Of a stretch of 64,000 nt of DNA, positions 49,851-61,838 are shown piece by piece; position 1 is the stretch's first letter, and every line of letters starts with the position of its first letter. The position numbers and the translations under genes were made by a program. The notes beneath the pieces are model-generated. The model was not told the origin of the DNA. It saw only the letters and a list, made by a program, of their open reading frames with translations, and made no database searches. Origin of the DNA: an uncultured Clostridia bacterium (lineage in GTDB: Bacteria; Bacillota; Clostridia; Lachnospirales; CAG-274); NCBI GenBank assembly GCA_947627855.1, contig CANQXR010000003.1, positions 1 through 64,000 of the forward strand. Direction: 5' to 3'.

Positions 49851-52800
49851 ATGTTGAAAAAAGTAATGTCGGTCATTCTGATAATGGCTATGGTTATATC
49901 CTTGATTCCGGATTCGGTTCTGATAGCGAATGAAGGAGATGCAAATAATACTGAATTTTCCGGAACAGAAATTTCAGGAGAAATACTGGAGCCTGAAGTC
50001 GAAGTGACCCCCGAGGACGAGGCTGCCCCTGAGGACGAAGTAGCTCCCGAAGAGGATAAGGCTCCCGAGGGTGAGGCTCAGCCCGAAGAGCCGGAGCCTT
50101 TGGCAGACGAAAATCTTTCTTCAGGTTCATCTTCTTCAGAAGACATAACCACAGAAGAAGCTTCAGTTGATGCAGATGGCGAGGAAAATTCGGAGGCGGA
50201 AACTAATACGGAAAATTACCCCGCCCCACCGGTAGTTTGGGCTCTGCCATTTCTAAGCTCGGAATAGTCCCGATTTCAATCGGTGACGGTGTTGCTAATG
50301 CAGATACGGTAAAGAATTACTTTGTCAGCGGCAAATTCACCGGCACTTATGTAACCCAAAGAGATTTAGCTGACCAAAGCGATGTTGAGTGGAGCATAAA
50401 AATCGCAGAGGACGGCGACATATCCCTTTTATATGATAACGAGGATACAAATGCCACGGTAAGTGCTTTAAATGTCACATCAGGAAAACCCACTTCCATA
50501 GTGTTCACCCACAAGGAATGGTTTACGGACAATGTAGGCAGTACTCAGGCTTCGATTTCCGTCGCATTTAACACCAGCATTGACAACAATTCCTACTGTT
50601 ATGCTTTTAATATGCCCGACTCTCATATATTTTGGGACAAGGACAATGACGGCGAAAGAGAAGACTACTATTTATCATCTGCCCCTCGCTACTACAATGA
50701 GCAAGTTCTGAAAAACCTTTTCAGTGGTGTCCCCGGCGTTTATACTCTTAACGACGGCTCGGGCTGGAATATAACCGTAAGCGATGACGGTGGTTTGACC
50801 CTGTCCGACAATGAAGTCAAAACAACCGACGCCTTTGTGGATCATATAAAAACAACCTCCTCCGACCCAACGAAGATTACGTCGGTTTATTTTGCAAGTC
50901 CCGATTGGTACAACTCAAAAGGCGATACTCCGTATCAGACGCTTATGCTTAACTGGACATCGGAAGTAAGCTCGGCTTATGCTCACAAGTCTTTCAAGTG
51001 CGGCAAAGCTGTTACATTCTACGATGAAGCAAAGACAGCCATCAAGGTCTTTACAACAAACCACTACTTTATAGCCGACAACGGCATATTCTCCTATGAT
51101 TATTTCCAAGGAGAAAATGGAAGATATGAAGGTACATACAACCTTTCCGATGTCTTCAAGGATATCTACAGTGATGACTTAGAAAACGTAAATGAGTATT
51201 CTATAGTTGTGGAAGATGGTCATGTATATTTATGTGAAGGCTCAGAAAAAACCGAGGCTGTTATGACAAGCAGCACAAAGACAAACAATCTGGGAAGAGT
51301 CAAAGAAATGTTAGTATATCTGCCGGGTCGGTATACAGACAAAAACTGCACCACACCCGCTTTTGCCACATTGACATGGGGCGTTGACAATGTTGGCAAG
51401 ACAAACAAAGGCAAAGGCGCTCTGTACTTTACAATGGAAGGGTTTGAGGTACATAAGAAGGTGGACGGCGAAATCATAAACGCATATATATCTGCCATGC
51501 GTTTTGAACAGGATATTCTTGCACCCTTTGCAAAGTCCAGACTTGCTCCCTATCAGGGAGAATATATTGTAAACGACAGCACAGGTGAAAAGATAACCAT
51601 CAAAGACGACAGAACCGTTACCCTCTTAACAGGAGGCCGGGAATGGCCCGCTCTTTACTATAATATAGATAGTACTGATTGGCTTGAGGGCGACAATGAA
51701 AGTTCGAATGTGACATCTGTTGTTTTTTCAACAAAAGACTGGTTTGCGGAAGGCAAAACACACCTCACAGGCGACAGACAAACCATCGAAATGACATGGA
51801 GCGCCGCAGACCTGCAGTTTACTTCCACCGCTGACGCCAACCTTCTACACGGAGGACGGCGAAGTTTCCCGCGCTTACAGTAAAGATACCAAGTATTCTT
51901 CTCAGAAAAATATCGATGAGGCTGCGGCATACATGAGTCAGTATGTACATGGCGAATACACCTTAAATGACGGCTCCGGCTGGAAGTTAAAGGTGGCAAA
52001 AGATGAAGAAGACGATACTTGGAAGATATACACCAAGTTCGACACTTCTGATTATGAGTCGGTAGCAAACCCCGCTCCCGTGTTCGTGTATGACAAAAAT
52101 CATACGGACAGATATTCATCAAGCGGAGAATTTGGAAACGAAGGCAAATACCTCTCTACCGTAACGATCCCCATAACGGGCTGGTATTTAGATGAAAACT
52201 GCACAATAGACGCCATTGCCACTCTTACATGGAAAGGTGCTGTGAAAAATCCTATGGACGATCACCAATTTACGGTGACCGGCGCTGCAATATACCGCAA
52301 AAATGCGGATGGAGAGACCGAGTGCAAATATCTGGCAGGTACATTTTATTCCGATGCTGACAGGGCAAAGGGCGAAAATTTCCTTAAGAATTATGCCGGC
52401 ACTTACCGTTTCACTGCGGCAGAGGATAAGTGTTACATTGAAATAGACGAGGAGGGTAAGGTTACAGTCTATGCTTCAGACTCTCAGAAAAAAGAGCATG
52501 TCTATACAAATGTTGCTATGGATCTGACTATGGAAAAAAATACAACTAAGTTGAATTTTGGTGAAATTACAAACTTAGTCGACATTAAAGCAGTTGTTCC
52601 CGAATGGCGCAGCACAAAGACTAATAACACTCTTGAAAATATTATAAAATGCCAAGAGACAACATTTACATTTAAAGCCGATGCCCATTCTTCCTATTTC
52701 ACTCCGGCAGCAAATGCTTTCATATATGATGATGCCAAAGAGAACGGAAGCCCGTGGGAAGTGGTGACTAAAAGCAGTGCTGCGGACTACAACAAGCCCT

Positions 52801-55800
52801 TTACCAAGCTCTATACAAATGACAGAGCCTACAGCGACGAAAACAAGCAAATGGCAAAGGACTATTTCAGCAGCCATGCGGGCACCTACTATATAAACGA
52901 CCCAACTGTGGATTATAAGATCACCATCACCGAAGACGGTGAGATATACTGGGGCGATCTCGCTTCCGGTGAGAAGGACGACATCACGGTGGGCTTTGAG
53001 GCGAAGCTTCCCGACGGGGTCGGAAAGATAACCATCGACGGTCAGAAACACAAGATACTCCGTGACACCTTCGCGAATCCCAATACCATAATTATGGATC
53101 CCGAAATAAGCCTTATGGCACTGGAGAAAGAGGGCGAAGAAATTCCGGAAGAGCACTACGCCGGCGCTATCCTTCAGGTCGGAGCAGGCGACGAGGTCAC
53201 ACTGAAAAACGTGACCATCGACGGCGAAGGCAAATGGGAGATCGACCGGAAGAAGCTGGACTATGATAAACAACTGAACATGGATTACGATATAAATGTA
53301 CTTGACGATCCGAATGGCGGTCACCCCATAACCGAGCTTGAAGGAAATCTTGTCTCCACCGACAGCCTTATCAAGGTCGCAGGAGGCACCCTCATATTGG
53401 ACGGCGTGACCCTGGAGAACTTCTTCGCGGGAGACGGATATGACGACGACAGGCATTTCATCGACTTCATGAGTACCGAAAAAGGCAAACTGGAGGTAAA
53501 ATCGAATACTGTTTTCCGGCATAATGCGTCCCGGTCAGGGGTTTGTATCGGCAACACGGACCAAGACGAGATAGACTTAAGCGACTGCACCACCATGCAG
53601 AATAACTACTGCTACGGCAGCAACGGCGGTTTGGTCGTAGCCATGGAAGGCTCCCAGGTCCATATGGACAACGGCACGCTGATAAAAGACAACATAGCGG
53701 CGGACACAAACGGCGTTTTCGTACAGCTGCATAAAAAAACTGATGGGGTTAAAGATGGTGATAATAAAGGGGAGATCTTCTCCAAGCTCTACATGGACGG
53801 CGGCGAGATTACCGGAAACATAGGTCTTCGAGGCGGCTCATACGGCTGGGGTCAGACGATATATCTGTACAACGGCGGCGCCTTTGAGATGAACGACGGC
53901 TTGATCCACGACAATATAGGCGCCGGCATCAGCAGCATCTATCAGCAGCCCTCCGCAGACGCAGTAAAGCTCAACGGCGGACACATATACGACAACTCAT
54001 GCAGCCTGAAAGACGGAGACCTCCAGCTGGATATCGCCATGATGAACGAGGGCAATGTAGGCAAAGACATGACCGTAGAAGAAAATTTCGTCGTAGGTGC
54101 GGCGGCTATCCTCGGCGGTTATGCCAGCGGTGACGAACGCCTCGTAAACGACGGAATAATAAACGGAAGTATATCTGTCTATTCATATTTCAACAATGAA
54201 GGAAGGACCACAACCGTAATAAACAACAACCTCATCACAGGAAATGTTATCGCTGAGAACGGTTCCACCGTAATTAACGAACCAACCGGTCTTATCGAAG
54301 GCTATGTAAAGGTAAGAGGTTCTTTGACTGAGTCCGCAGGGGAGAGTGTTTTCCACAACGCAGGAACTATAAGAGGCGACGCAGAGCTTGCCGAAAACGC
54401 CCATTTATTCAACTGCGGAGAAATATACGGCAATGTGAGTGTAAGGTCGTGAGCTACTCTCGAACTTAACTGCGACGACCCCGAACATGTGAACGATGGC
54501 GGAACGATCCACGGAAACGTGACCCTCTATCCCGACAGCCTGATATATGCAGATGTCAGTCCTACTATCGTAGACGGTACGATCATACTTGAGTATGAGA
54601 ACGAGGTCGACCTCGAACGTATGAAAGAGGTTATCAAAGATCATGGAATACAGTGTTCGAATATTGTTGAGAAAGAGCACACTCATGCTGATGTATTCGA
54701 TGAAGAATTTTTAGATCCCAACTCCAGTATATGCACCGAATATCGTACCAAGATATATACCTGCGGCACCTGCGGAAAAGAGATCAAAAGAGAAACTATT
54801 GAGCCTCTGGGTCATGAATACTATAAGACAGGAACAATTGAGCAGACCTGCACCACAGGCGAAAAGGAAACTTATCGCTGCAGCCGGTGCACTGCCTATG
54901 ATTCCGCAACTAAGGAAATCAAACGTGACGTGCCCGGCAAGGGACCTCTCGGACATCACTATGTGGAAAATATGGATCTTCACATTCCCGCTACGGAATA
55001 CGCTTCGGGATACAGCTATTTTATATGCGACAGATGCGGCGAAGTATTGGAGATGGTGGTACCCGTGCTTGCCCATGGCGCAGGCAAACATTCATTCCGG
55101 ACCGATGACGGTCTGATCGATGTAACAAAGGGAAAAACCATAACAGAAGCAAGCTGTACGACTGACGGCGAAATGGACTTCACCTGCGATGGCTGCGGTG
55201 CAGCCATATCGGTTGCTATACCTGCCACGGGACACAGCTATACCGATGATATCCAAGAGATATCTTTCACCGAATCAAACTGTACCACAGAAGGAAATCA
55301 TACCTATGCGCCTGTATGCCGGATTTGCGGAGAATATGACGAAGCGGCAAAGGTCATAGTAAACATACCTTCTCTGGGACATAAATACAGCGAATGGGAA
55401 AACGTGGATAAGGATGCACAATATCCCTGTACCACAGAGCGCGCACAGGAGCGTCACTGCATACACGAGGGCTGCAACGACTACACAGGCAGCATTCAAA
55501 CCCGTATTGGCGGCGAAACAAGCCATACATGGGGTGACGACAACATTACCTGTACGATCTGCGGCTACACTTCAACCGGTCACCAAATAAGCTATATGCT
55601 AAACGGCGGTATTGCCCCCGACAGCCTTGCCGAAATTTCGGATAAGATATATAAGCCCGGCAATACGGAAGTTCTTTGGAAGCCCGCCGACGATAAAACT
55701 CTGGACGGCGTATGGACTAAGCAAACGGCAGGAGGTCAGGCCGTATTTGCAGGCTGGAGCCGATCAAACCTTGGCTCTGATCCCTATGATAAAATGCCCG

Positions 55801-58800
55801 ATACGGAGTTTGTCTCAAAGGTGGATATACCCGATAATGCAGACGCGGTTGTATATGCTGTATGGGCTATGGATAAAAACAGAAACGGCATACCCGACTA
55901 TTTAGATACCCACGTTTCTGTAATTTTTCATGAAAACGGCGGTACGGGCAAGGTGCCCGAAGCCCTTACGGACGTTCTTCCCGGTGCGGCTTATCCTCTT
56001 GAAACAGCCCCCGAGCTTAAGAAGGGCGAAAATATATTCGCAGGCTGGAGCCAGACTGTATGGAATGATGTAATAACCGATGAAACAACATCGAAAGCCA
56101 TAATAGGCTCCTTGGCGACAAGTCCCTACACCGTTCCCTCAGTAGGCGGCGACGTTGATCTTTACGCAGTATATGCGCAGGATCTGGACGACAATGGCAA
56201 TCCCGACTACTGCGAAGATGCTCTGCATGTAGAATACTACATAAACGGCGGTAAGGTATACGAGGGATATACAGTAGACGGCAGCGGTATGTTCTATATG
56301 TGCAGTGACTATCACAAAGCCGGTGACGATGTTGATCTTTTGGCATTGGAACACGGCTCAATGATGATCTGCCGTGATAATGCCGTACTTATCGGCTGGA
56401 GTTCAGAACCTTGTAAAGAGCCGATCACAAGTGTGGATAGAGAAAAGGATCTGTTGATCAAAACTATTAACCTCACCTCTGCGATGGCAAATGGAAAGGT
56501 ATATGCCCTTTGGGCAGAAGATTTGAACAACAACAGTATTGCCGACTATTACGAAACTACTCTCACTCACACCTACCACCGAAATATGTACCTTTCATCG
56601 AACAACGCGTCTACCCTTTCTGCGGGAGAATATTTGGATATAGCATTAGCTGAGCCTATGCATCAGACAGGTATTCTTCCCGGCACAGGCGTTGAGCTTG
56701 CTGCCAACGATTACTTTGGCACTGCCGAGCTTAAAAACAAAGACGGCGAAGTTAAGGGTCATTATGTACAGGTAGGCTGGAGCGGCTATTCTCACGGCGC
56801 TTGTACGTCAAAGAAGGATTATGACAACTGGGTGATCGCAGGCGATGCAAACGGATATACGGAGGACGGCAAGTATTACCGTATTATTCACGATGCACGT
56901 TTTCAGAATGCTTACGCTGTCTGGGCAACTGACGAAAACGAAAACGGAAAACCGGATTACATAGAATTATACTATAATATAACACTTAACGAAGACGGCG
57001 GAACAGTGGGAGATGATTTCGAAAACGTCTACGCTCTTCTGGCAGGCGAGACCTTCACCTTCCCCACAGACCCTGTAAAGGCAGGTTATACCTTCTTAGG
57101 CTGGTCTGCCGACGGCGGCAAAACTCTTTATAAATCGGGAGAAAGCTTTGAAGTTTATGCTGATGCTGAATATACTGCCATATATGAAGATAACACTCAC
57201 ACAGTCACTCTTGAGCTTGACGGCGGTACGGCAGGGTCTGACTTTGCGGCAGATAATAAGGTGAACGACGGCGAAAGCTTTACCTTCCCCGCTGACCCCA
57301 CAAAGGACGGTTATACCTTCTTAGGCTGGTCTGCCGATGGAGATGAAAACTTATATAAAGCAGGAGATACCGTTACGGTTAATGCTGATGTGACCTACAC
57401 AGCACAGTATGAAAGAACCGTATATACAGTCACTCTTGAGCTAAACGGCGGTATCGCAGGAACTGACTATCAAGCCAAAAATGAGGTAGGCGAAGGCGAC
57501 AGCTTCACCTTCCCCGAAGATCCCACAAAGGCAGGTTATACCTTCTTAGGCTGGTCTGTCGGCGGCGAAAGTACTCTTTATAAAGCAGGAGATACCGTTA
57601 CAGTTAATTCCGATGTGACCTACACAGCGCAGTATGAGGAAATACTTTATACAGTAACTCTTGACGTAAACGGAGGTACGGCGGGCGCTGACTTTGAAGA
57701 GTCAACGACAGTCAAAGAAAACGGCACCTTCACCTTCCCCGAAGATCCCACAAAGACAGGTTATACTTTCCTTGGTTGGAACACCGTTGGCGATGTAAGG
57801 AATTATAAAGCAGGAGACAGCGTTGCAGTTAATGCTGATGTGACATACACAGCCCAATACGAAGTAAACGTATGCACGGTAACTCTTGACGTAAACGGCG
57901 GTGTGGGCGGCGATGGCTTTACTGCCGAAAATAAGGTAAACGAAGGCGAACTCTTTACCTTCCCGACCGACCCCACAAAGGCAGGTTATACCTTCTTAGG
58001 CTGGTCTGCCGAGGGTGACGAAAACTTATATAAAGCAGGAGATAAAATCATAATTACCTCCGATGTGACCTATAAGGCACAGTATGAGGAGATCGTTGTT
58101 CCCAAGACATTCAAGGTTACTCTTGATTTAAACGGCGGTACCCCCGGGGACGGCTTCACGGCAGATAATACCGTAAACGAGGGCGAAAGCTTCACCTTCC
58201 CTGCTGACCCCACAAAGGACGGTTATACCTTCTTAGGCTGGTCTGCCGATGGAGATAAAAACTTATATAAAGCAGGAGATACCGTTACGGTTACTGCTGA
58301 CGTGACCTACACAGCGCAGTATGAGGAGATAACTGTTCCCAAGACATTCAAGGTTACTCTTGATTTAGACGGCGGTACCCCCGGGGACGGCTTCGCGGCA
58401 GATAATACCGTAAATGAGGGCGAAAGCTTCACCTTCCCTGCTGACCCCACAAAGGCAGGTTTTACCTTCTTAGGCTGGTCTGCTGATGGAGATAAAAACT
58501 TATATAAAGCAGGAGATACCGTTACGGTTAATGCTGATGTGACCTACACAGCGCAGTATGAGGAGATAACTGTTCCCAAGACATTCAGGGTTACTCTTGA
58601 TTTAAACGGCGGTACCCCCGGGGACGGCTTCACGGCAGATAATACCGTAAACGAGGGCGAAAGCTTCACCTTCCCCGCTGACCCCACAAAGGACGGTTTT
58701 ACCTTCTTAGGTTGGAACGCCGAAGGAGATATAAGGCTTTATAAGGCAGGAGATACCGTTAAAGTCAACTCTGATGTAAGCTATAAGGCACAGTATGAGG

Positions 58801-59984
58801 AGATAACTGTTCCCAAGACATTCAAGGTTACTCTTGATTTAGACGGCGGTAATGCAGGCGAGGGCTTTGCAGCCGAAACTACCGTAAATGAGGGCGAGAG
58901 CTTCACCTTCCCGACAAATCCCACAAAGGCAGGCTCAACCTTCCTTGGCTGGTCTGCCGAAGGTGACGAAAAGCTTTACAAGGCAGGAAACACAGTGGAG
59001 GTTTTCGCTGACATAACCTTCACGGCTCAGTGGAATTTGGCAGGCTCATGCGGCGGTTCATCGTCATATACGGTTCACTTTGAGACGAATGGCGGCAGCA
59101 AGGTGACATCACAACGAGTTTCAAGAAACCGCACTGTGAAAGAGCCGACCGCTCCGACAAAGAACGGCTATACCTTCGCAGGCTGGTATGTGGATAAAGA
59201 CCTGACAACCGAGTATGACTTTACGTTGAAGGTTAAAAAGAGCTTTACCCTGTATGCGAAGTGGAATAACGCGGAGTCGGGTAACGGCATACACGTTTCA
59301 GCGCCTGATCCGGGAGCGAACGGAGCAGCGCTCAACTTAGAGGATCATTATGCGTATATTGTCGGCTATCCCGATGGCGGCGTGCATCCTGATGAAACGA
59401 TCACCCGCGCAGAGGTTGCGGCCATATTCTACCGCTTAATGTCCGACAAATCACGCAATATGTTTATGACGAACGAAAACAGCTACAGCGATGTTGCGCC
59501 GGAGGATTGGTTTAATACCTCAGTATCGACCATGAGCGCCGCATCGGTAATCAAAGGTTATGAGAACGGCACATTCGCTCCGAATCAGCCCATAACCCGT
59601 GCGGAATTTGCGGCAATGGCGGCGAGATTTGACTCCGGCATATATTCGGGCGAGGATAAATTCCCCGATATAAGCGAACATTGGGCACGTGAGGAGATAA
59701 ACCTTGCAGCTCAGAAAGGCTGGATATCCGGCTATGATGACGGCACGTTCGGTCCCGACCGCTATATTACACGTGCGGAGGCTATGTGCCTTATAAACCG
59801 TGTTCTGGGACGTATTCCGTCAGCGGAGCATTTGCTTGACGATATGACGGTATGGCCCGATAACCGTGATAAGTCGGTTTGGTATTATGCCGATGTTCAG
59901 GAGGCTACCAACTCGCATTATTACGAGAAAAACGGTGAATACGAGGTTTGGACGGCAATACGCGAAACGCGCAGCTGGGCTTAA
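49851..59984 (+). pseudogene. Giant SLH-anchored adhesin, interrupted in three places
   Basis: Ancestral product about 3,380 residues. Signal peptide, acidic Pro/Glu repeats, then about six modules of the AGTY.LNDGSGW.I.V..DG type (50240-52980). A right-handed beta-helix follows (53150-54450), then five CXXCG...GH-type segments (54700-55580), InlB/Flg_new repeats with DXDXNXXPD-like linkers (55590-59270) and three SLH motifs (ITRAEVAAIFYRL, ITRAEFAAMAARF, ITRAEAMCLINRV; 59330-59830). Lesions: one base lost in a C-rich stretch at about 50220-50232, one base gained at about 51838, and an in-frame TGA at 54450-54452. The rest is well preserved, so decay is recent or some lesions are sequencing errors. 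AAAAGGAGTGATAA precedes the ATG. Confidence 0.8.
57190..59035 (+). repeat. InlB-type (Flg_new) repeat array within the adhesin
   Basis: About nine repeats of 70-79 codons, each with (V/D)TL(E/D)LNGG, FTFP..PTK.GYTFLGW and YTAQYE. The last units (starts 58101, 58338, 58575, 58812) are spaced exactly 237 bases apart and are nearly identical in DNA, so copy number should vary by recombination. Confidence 0.85.
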
Positions 59985-60039
59985 CCCGAAAGAAAATAAA
60001 ATTTTTGTTCTTTTAAATCTTGTCCTTTCTGTTATATGG

Positions 60040-60208
60040 AAAGGCAGCTGCCACGGAGCTTTTACAGCCGATAATTCCGTGAATGATGGCGCAGGCTCAG
60101 GCAGCAAATATATTTGATCCCGACGGAAATGCTCTGCGCAGTGAATTGGCTTCAATTCTCCCGCAATATTTCGGCTCTTATCATAATAATAATCAAATCC
60201 TGAAATAA
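60040..60208 (+). pseudogene. Degraded tail of a second adhesin copy
   Basis: One frame reads GAFTADNSVNDG, matching the GDGFTADNTVNEG of the repeats just upstream. Another reads MAQAQAANIFDPDGNALRSE, then LASILPQYF, like the end of an SLH motif, and stops at 60206. The two pieces are out of frame. Probably the remains of a duplicated adhesin end. Confidence 0.5.
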
Positions 60209-60241
60209 AAGCGCATTATCCGAAGCATAGGATCACAAAAA

Positions 60242-60286
60242 AAATCCGACAGCAGCTCTCCATACAAAGACTGCTGTCGGATTTTT
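60242..60286 (+). terminator. Strong terminator after the adhesin
   Basis: Fourteen-base perfect stem AAATCCGACAGCAG (60242-60255) with CTGCTGTCGGATTT (60271-60284), followed by TT. Confidence 0.85.
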
Positions 60287-60328
60287 CATTTTAAACCCAA
60301 AAACCATATAGATGATGAGGAAAAGACC

Positions 60329-60469
60329 GTGGAATCAATTTTCTTGAACGTCAGGAATTATGCTCAGATGAGAGAGCTTGCAGATGCAGTCGTAAATTTC
60401 AGTGTGGAATATACAGATAACAAGGTTGTTATAAAAACCTCAGAACGGCCGAAAGCAGCGAAAAAATAA
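60329..60469 (+). other. Possible small gene or remnant (46 codons)
   Basis: A frame from GTG 60329 encodes VESIFLNVRNYAQMRELADA and then VVNFSVEYTDNKVVIKTSER, ending in KPAAKK-like basic residues. The composition is protein-like, but there is no ribosome site and no recognised family. Confidence 0.35.
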
Positions 60470-60504
60470 GGAAGTTTAATATTAAACTTCGACAAATTTT
60501 ATTG

Positions 60505-60510
60505 TATAAT
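60505..60510 (+). promoter_or_regulatory. -10 element of the second toxin-like locus
   Basis: TATAAT at 60505-60510 with a weak -35 (TTAAAC) 17 bases upstream. Confidence 0.45.
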
Positions 60511-60573
60511 AACCGTAGGCACTTTGCTAAAGAGTGGTTGGTCGAGCTTCCTGTAAAGGAGGTGAAGCCTCTT

Positions 60574-60672
60574 ATGACAGTCTTTGACATAATTTATGGC
60601 TTCTTCGCATTAAAGCAGTTTATGCTTGACGTGAAGTACATAGTCATTTTATATAAAAGTAACTTGTTGTAA
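60574..60672 (+). CDS. Putative holin-like type I toxin peptide (32 residues)
   Basis: Peptide starting MTVFDIIYGFFALKQFML and ending VILYKSNLL. It starts like the holin-like toxin family (M.TFE/D...). AAAGGAGGTGAAGCC precedes it by 8 bases, and the ribosome site lies in a hairpin (GCTTCC..GGA..TGAAGC). The mRNA leader GTGGTTGGTCG (60534-60544) is exactly complementary to 60748-60758 downstream, allowing end-to-end folding as in type I toxin mRNAs. The C-terminal half is less hydrophobic than usual, so it may be altered. Confidence 0.5.
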   Translation: MTVFDIIYGFFALKQFMLDVKYIVILYKSNLL

Positions 60673-60678
60673 AGAAAA

Positions 60679-60717
60679 AGACCGCTCACTAATCGCAAAC
60701 TGGAAAGCGGTCTAATT
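60679..60717. terminator. Bidirectional terminator of the second toxin-like locus
   Basis: AGACCGCT (60679-60686) with AGCGGTCT (60706-60713). Leftward it is followed by TTTTTCTTT; rightward by AATTTT. Next to it is the 16-base palindrome GTGGGCTTAAGCCCAC (60720-60735). Confidence 0.7.
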
Positions 60718-60972
60718 TTGTGGGCTTAAGCCCACTTATAATATCGCCGACCAACCACCTTTAAAGTGGGTGCCTATTTGGAAGGAGTGGGTATTGGTCG
60801 TACCCGCTTCTTCTTTTTCTAATATAATTATACAATATTTCCGAATCAAAATCAACTCCTTTTTTAAATTTTCCCAAAAGTCTGCTGATGAAATAATCCA
60901 TATTTTTTACACAGTTAACTTGACTTATCGGGCAAACAGAGCGATATATATTAGAAGAAGGGAGCGAAAACA

Positions 60973-61245
60973 ATGCGAATCAGGATAATTAACCCAACAG
61001 ATGTAAAGACATCAAAGCCAAAAAAGAGAGTCTGCGCCTATGCGAGAGTTTCAACAGACAGCGACAGCCAAGCCCGGTCCCTTGAAAACCGGACCGAAAC
61101 CTACGAGCAACTTATAAAATCAAACCCTGAGTATGAGTTTGCAGGAATCTACCACGACAAGGCGATAACAGGCTCCAAGCGGTTATCTTTTCTTGCACTT
61201 GAAGCGTCCTCACGAAAAATTACATCAGGACACCAATGTAACTGA
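60973..61245 (+). pseudogene. Truncated large serine recombinase
   Basis: The first 70 residues are a resolvase domain: RVCAYARVSTDSDSQARSLE with catalytic Ser near residue 27, then ...PEYEFAGIYHDKAITGS. Homology stops near 61185 where KR..F should be followed by the rest of a 500-residue enzyme. The remaining 20 residues are unrelated. A ribosome site (AGAAGGGAGCG) is intact, so a short product may still be made. It marks a lost mobile element end. Confidence 0.75.
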
Positions 61246-61321
61246 TTTTCAACAGACCGGTGTGTCATTATATAATACAGGTTGATTCTGTTTCAGACTG
61301 ATTGTATAATCTGTTTTTTTC

Positions 61322-61517
61322 TCAATAATTTTTTTTGACAATTTTCTTCCGGCAGCTCATAGCATCTGACGTAACTATATCACCTTTTACATCAATAAAA
61401 TAAAACAGTTCATGCATGCTGCAAATGCACTGACAACATGATACGCCTTTCCACTTCCACAGATTGTTTTATCATCTATTGCCACAATTCCGCGTTTTGT
61501 GCGTTCTGTTGATACCC
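61322..61517 (-). pseudogene. ISAs1-family transposase remnant
   Basis: Read leftward: STERTKRGIVAIDDKTICGS then GKAYHVVSAFAA, and in another frame IDVKGDIVTSDAMSCRKKIV. These are the catalytic AIDGKT...AHxVSA and DxKGxIVTxDAMxCQ segments of ISAs1 (H-repeat) transposases. The stretch between them is deleted and the frame is broken. Confidence 0.75.
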
Positions 61518-61559
61518 GGTTAATCAGGCATGACGAGGGTTCAGGTGGTTTCAGTTTTC

Positions 61560-61788
61560 AAAAAGTATATTCTGTTGCCCTGAACCATATGGATAGTGTT
61601 TTAACCGGAAATTTCTTTTCTATACTCAAAACAGAGTGTATTTGCAGAACAAAGATCAACACTTTTGCAGGGGCGATATAACTGATGATTACATATACTT
61701 TTACAATCATCAGCAAATTCGGCTGAAAACAAAACTGGCTCCGCTTGAATTGCGAAGCCGGTTGATTTTTGCTTTTCGGGTTTTTATA
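61560..61788 (+). pseudogene. IS3-family transposase C-terminal remnant
   Basis: GNFFSILKTECICRTKINTF in one frame, then, one base out of frame after a stop, DDYIYFYNHQQIRLKTKLAP and LELRSRLIF. These are the final DDE-transposase segments of IS3-family OrfB (ENFFSILKTE, YI.YYN..R...L....P.E.R). The catalytic D, D and N-terminus are gone. It abuts the ISAs1 remnant, tail to tail. Confidence 0.75.
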
Positions 61789-61838
61789 TGATCTGAAAGC
61801 AGCTCCTCGTTTTGCATATACAGCAGACTTCGGACATA

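Noticed and set aside
52575..53522. 315-codon antisense frame opposite the adhesin
   Set aside because: It lacks a ribosome site, its translation is low-complexity hydrophobic, and it mirrors the beta-helix region of the sense gene.
57190..59035. Regularly spaced repeats that could suggest a CRISPR array
   Set aside because: The repeats are long (about 210-237 bases), lie within a coding frame and translate to InlB-type domains; no short direct repeats with unique spacers were seen anywhere.
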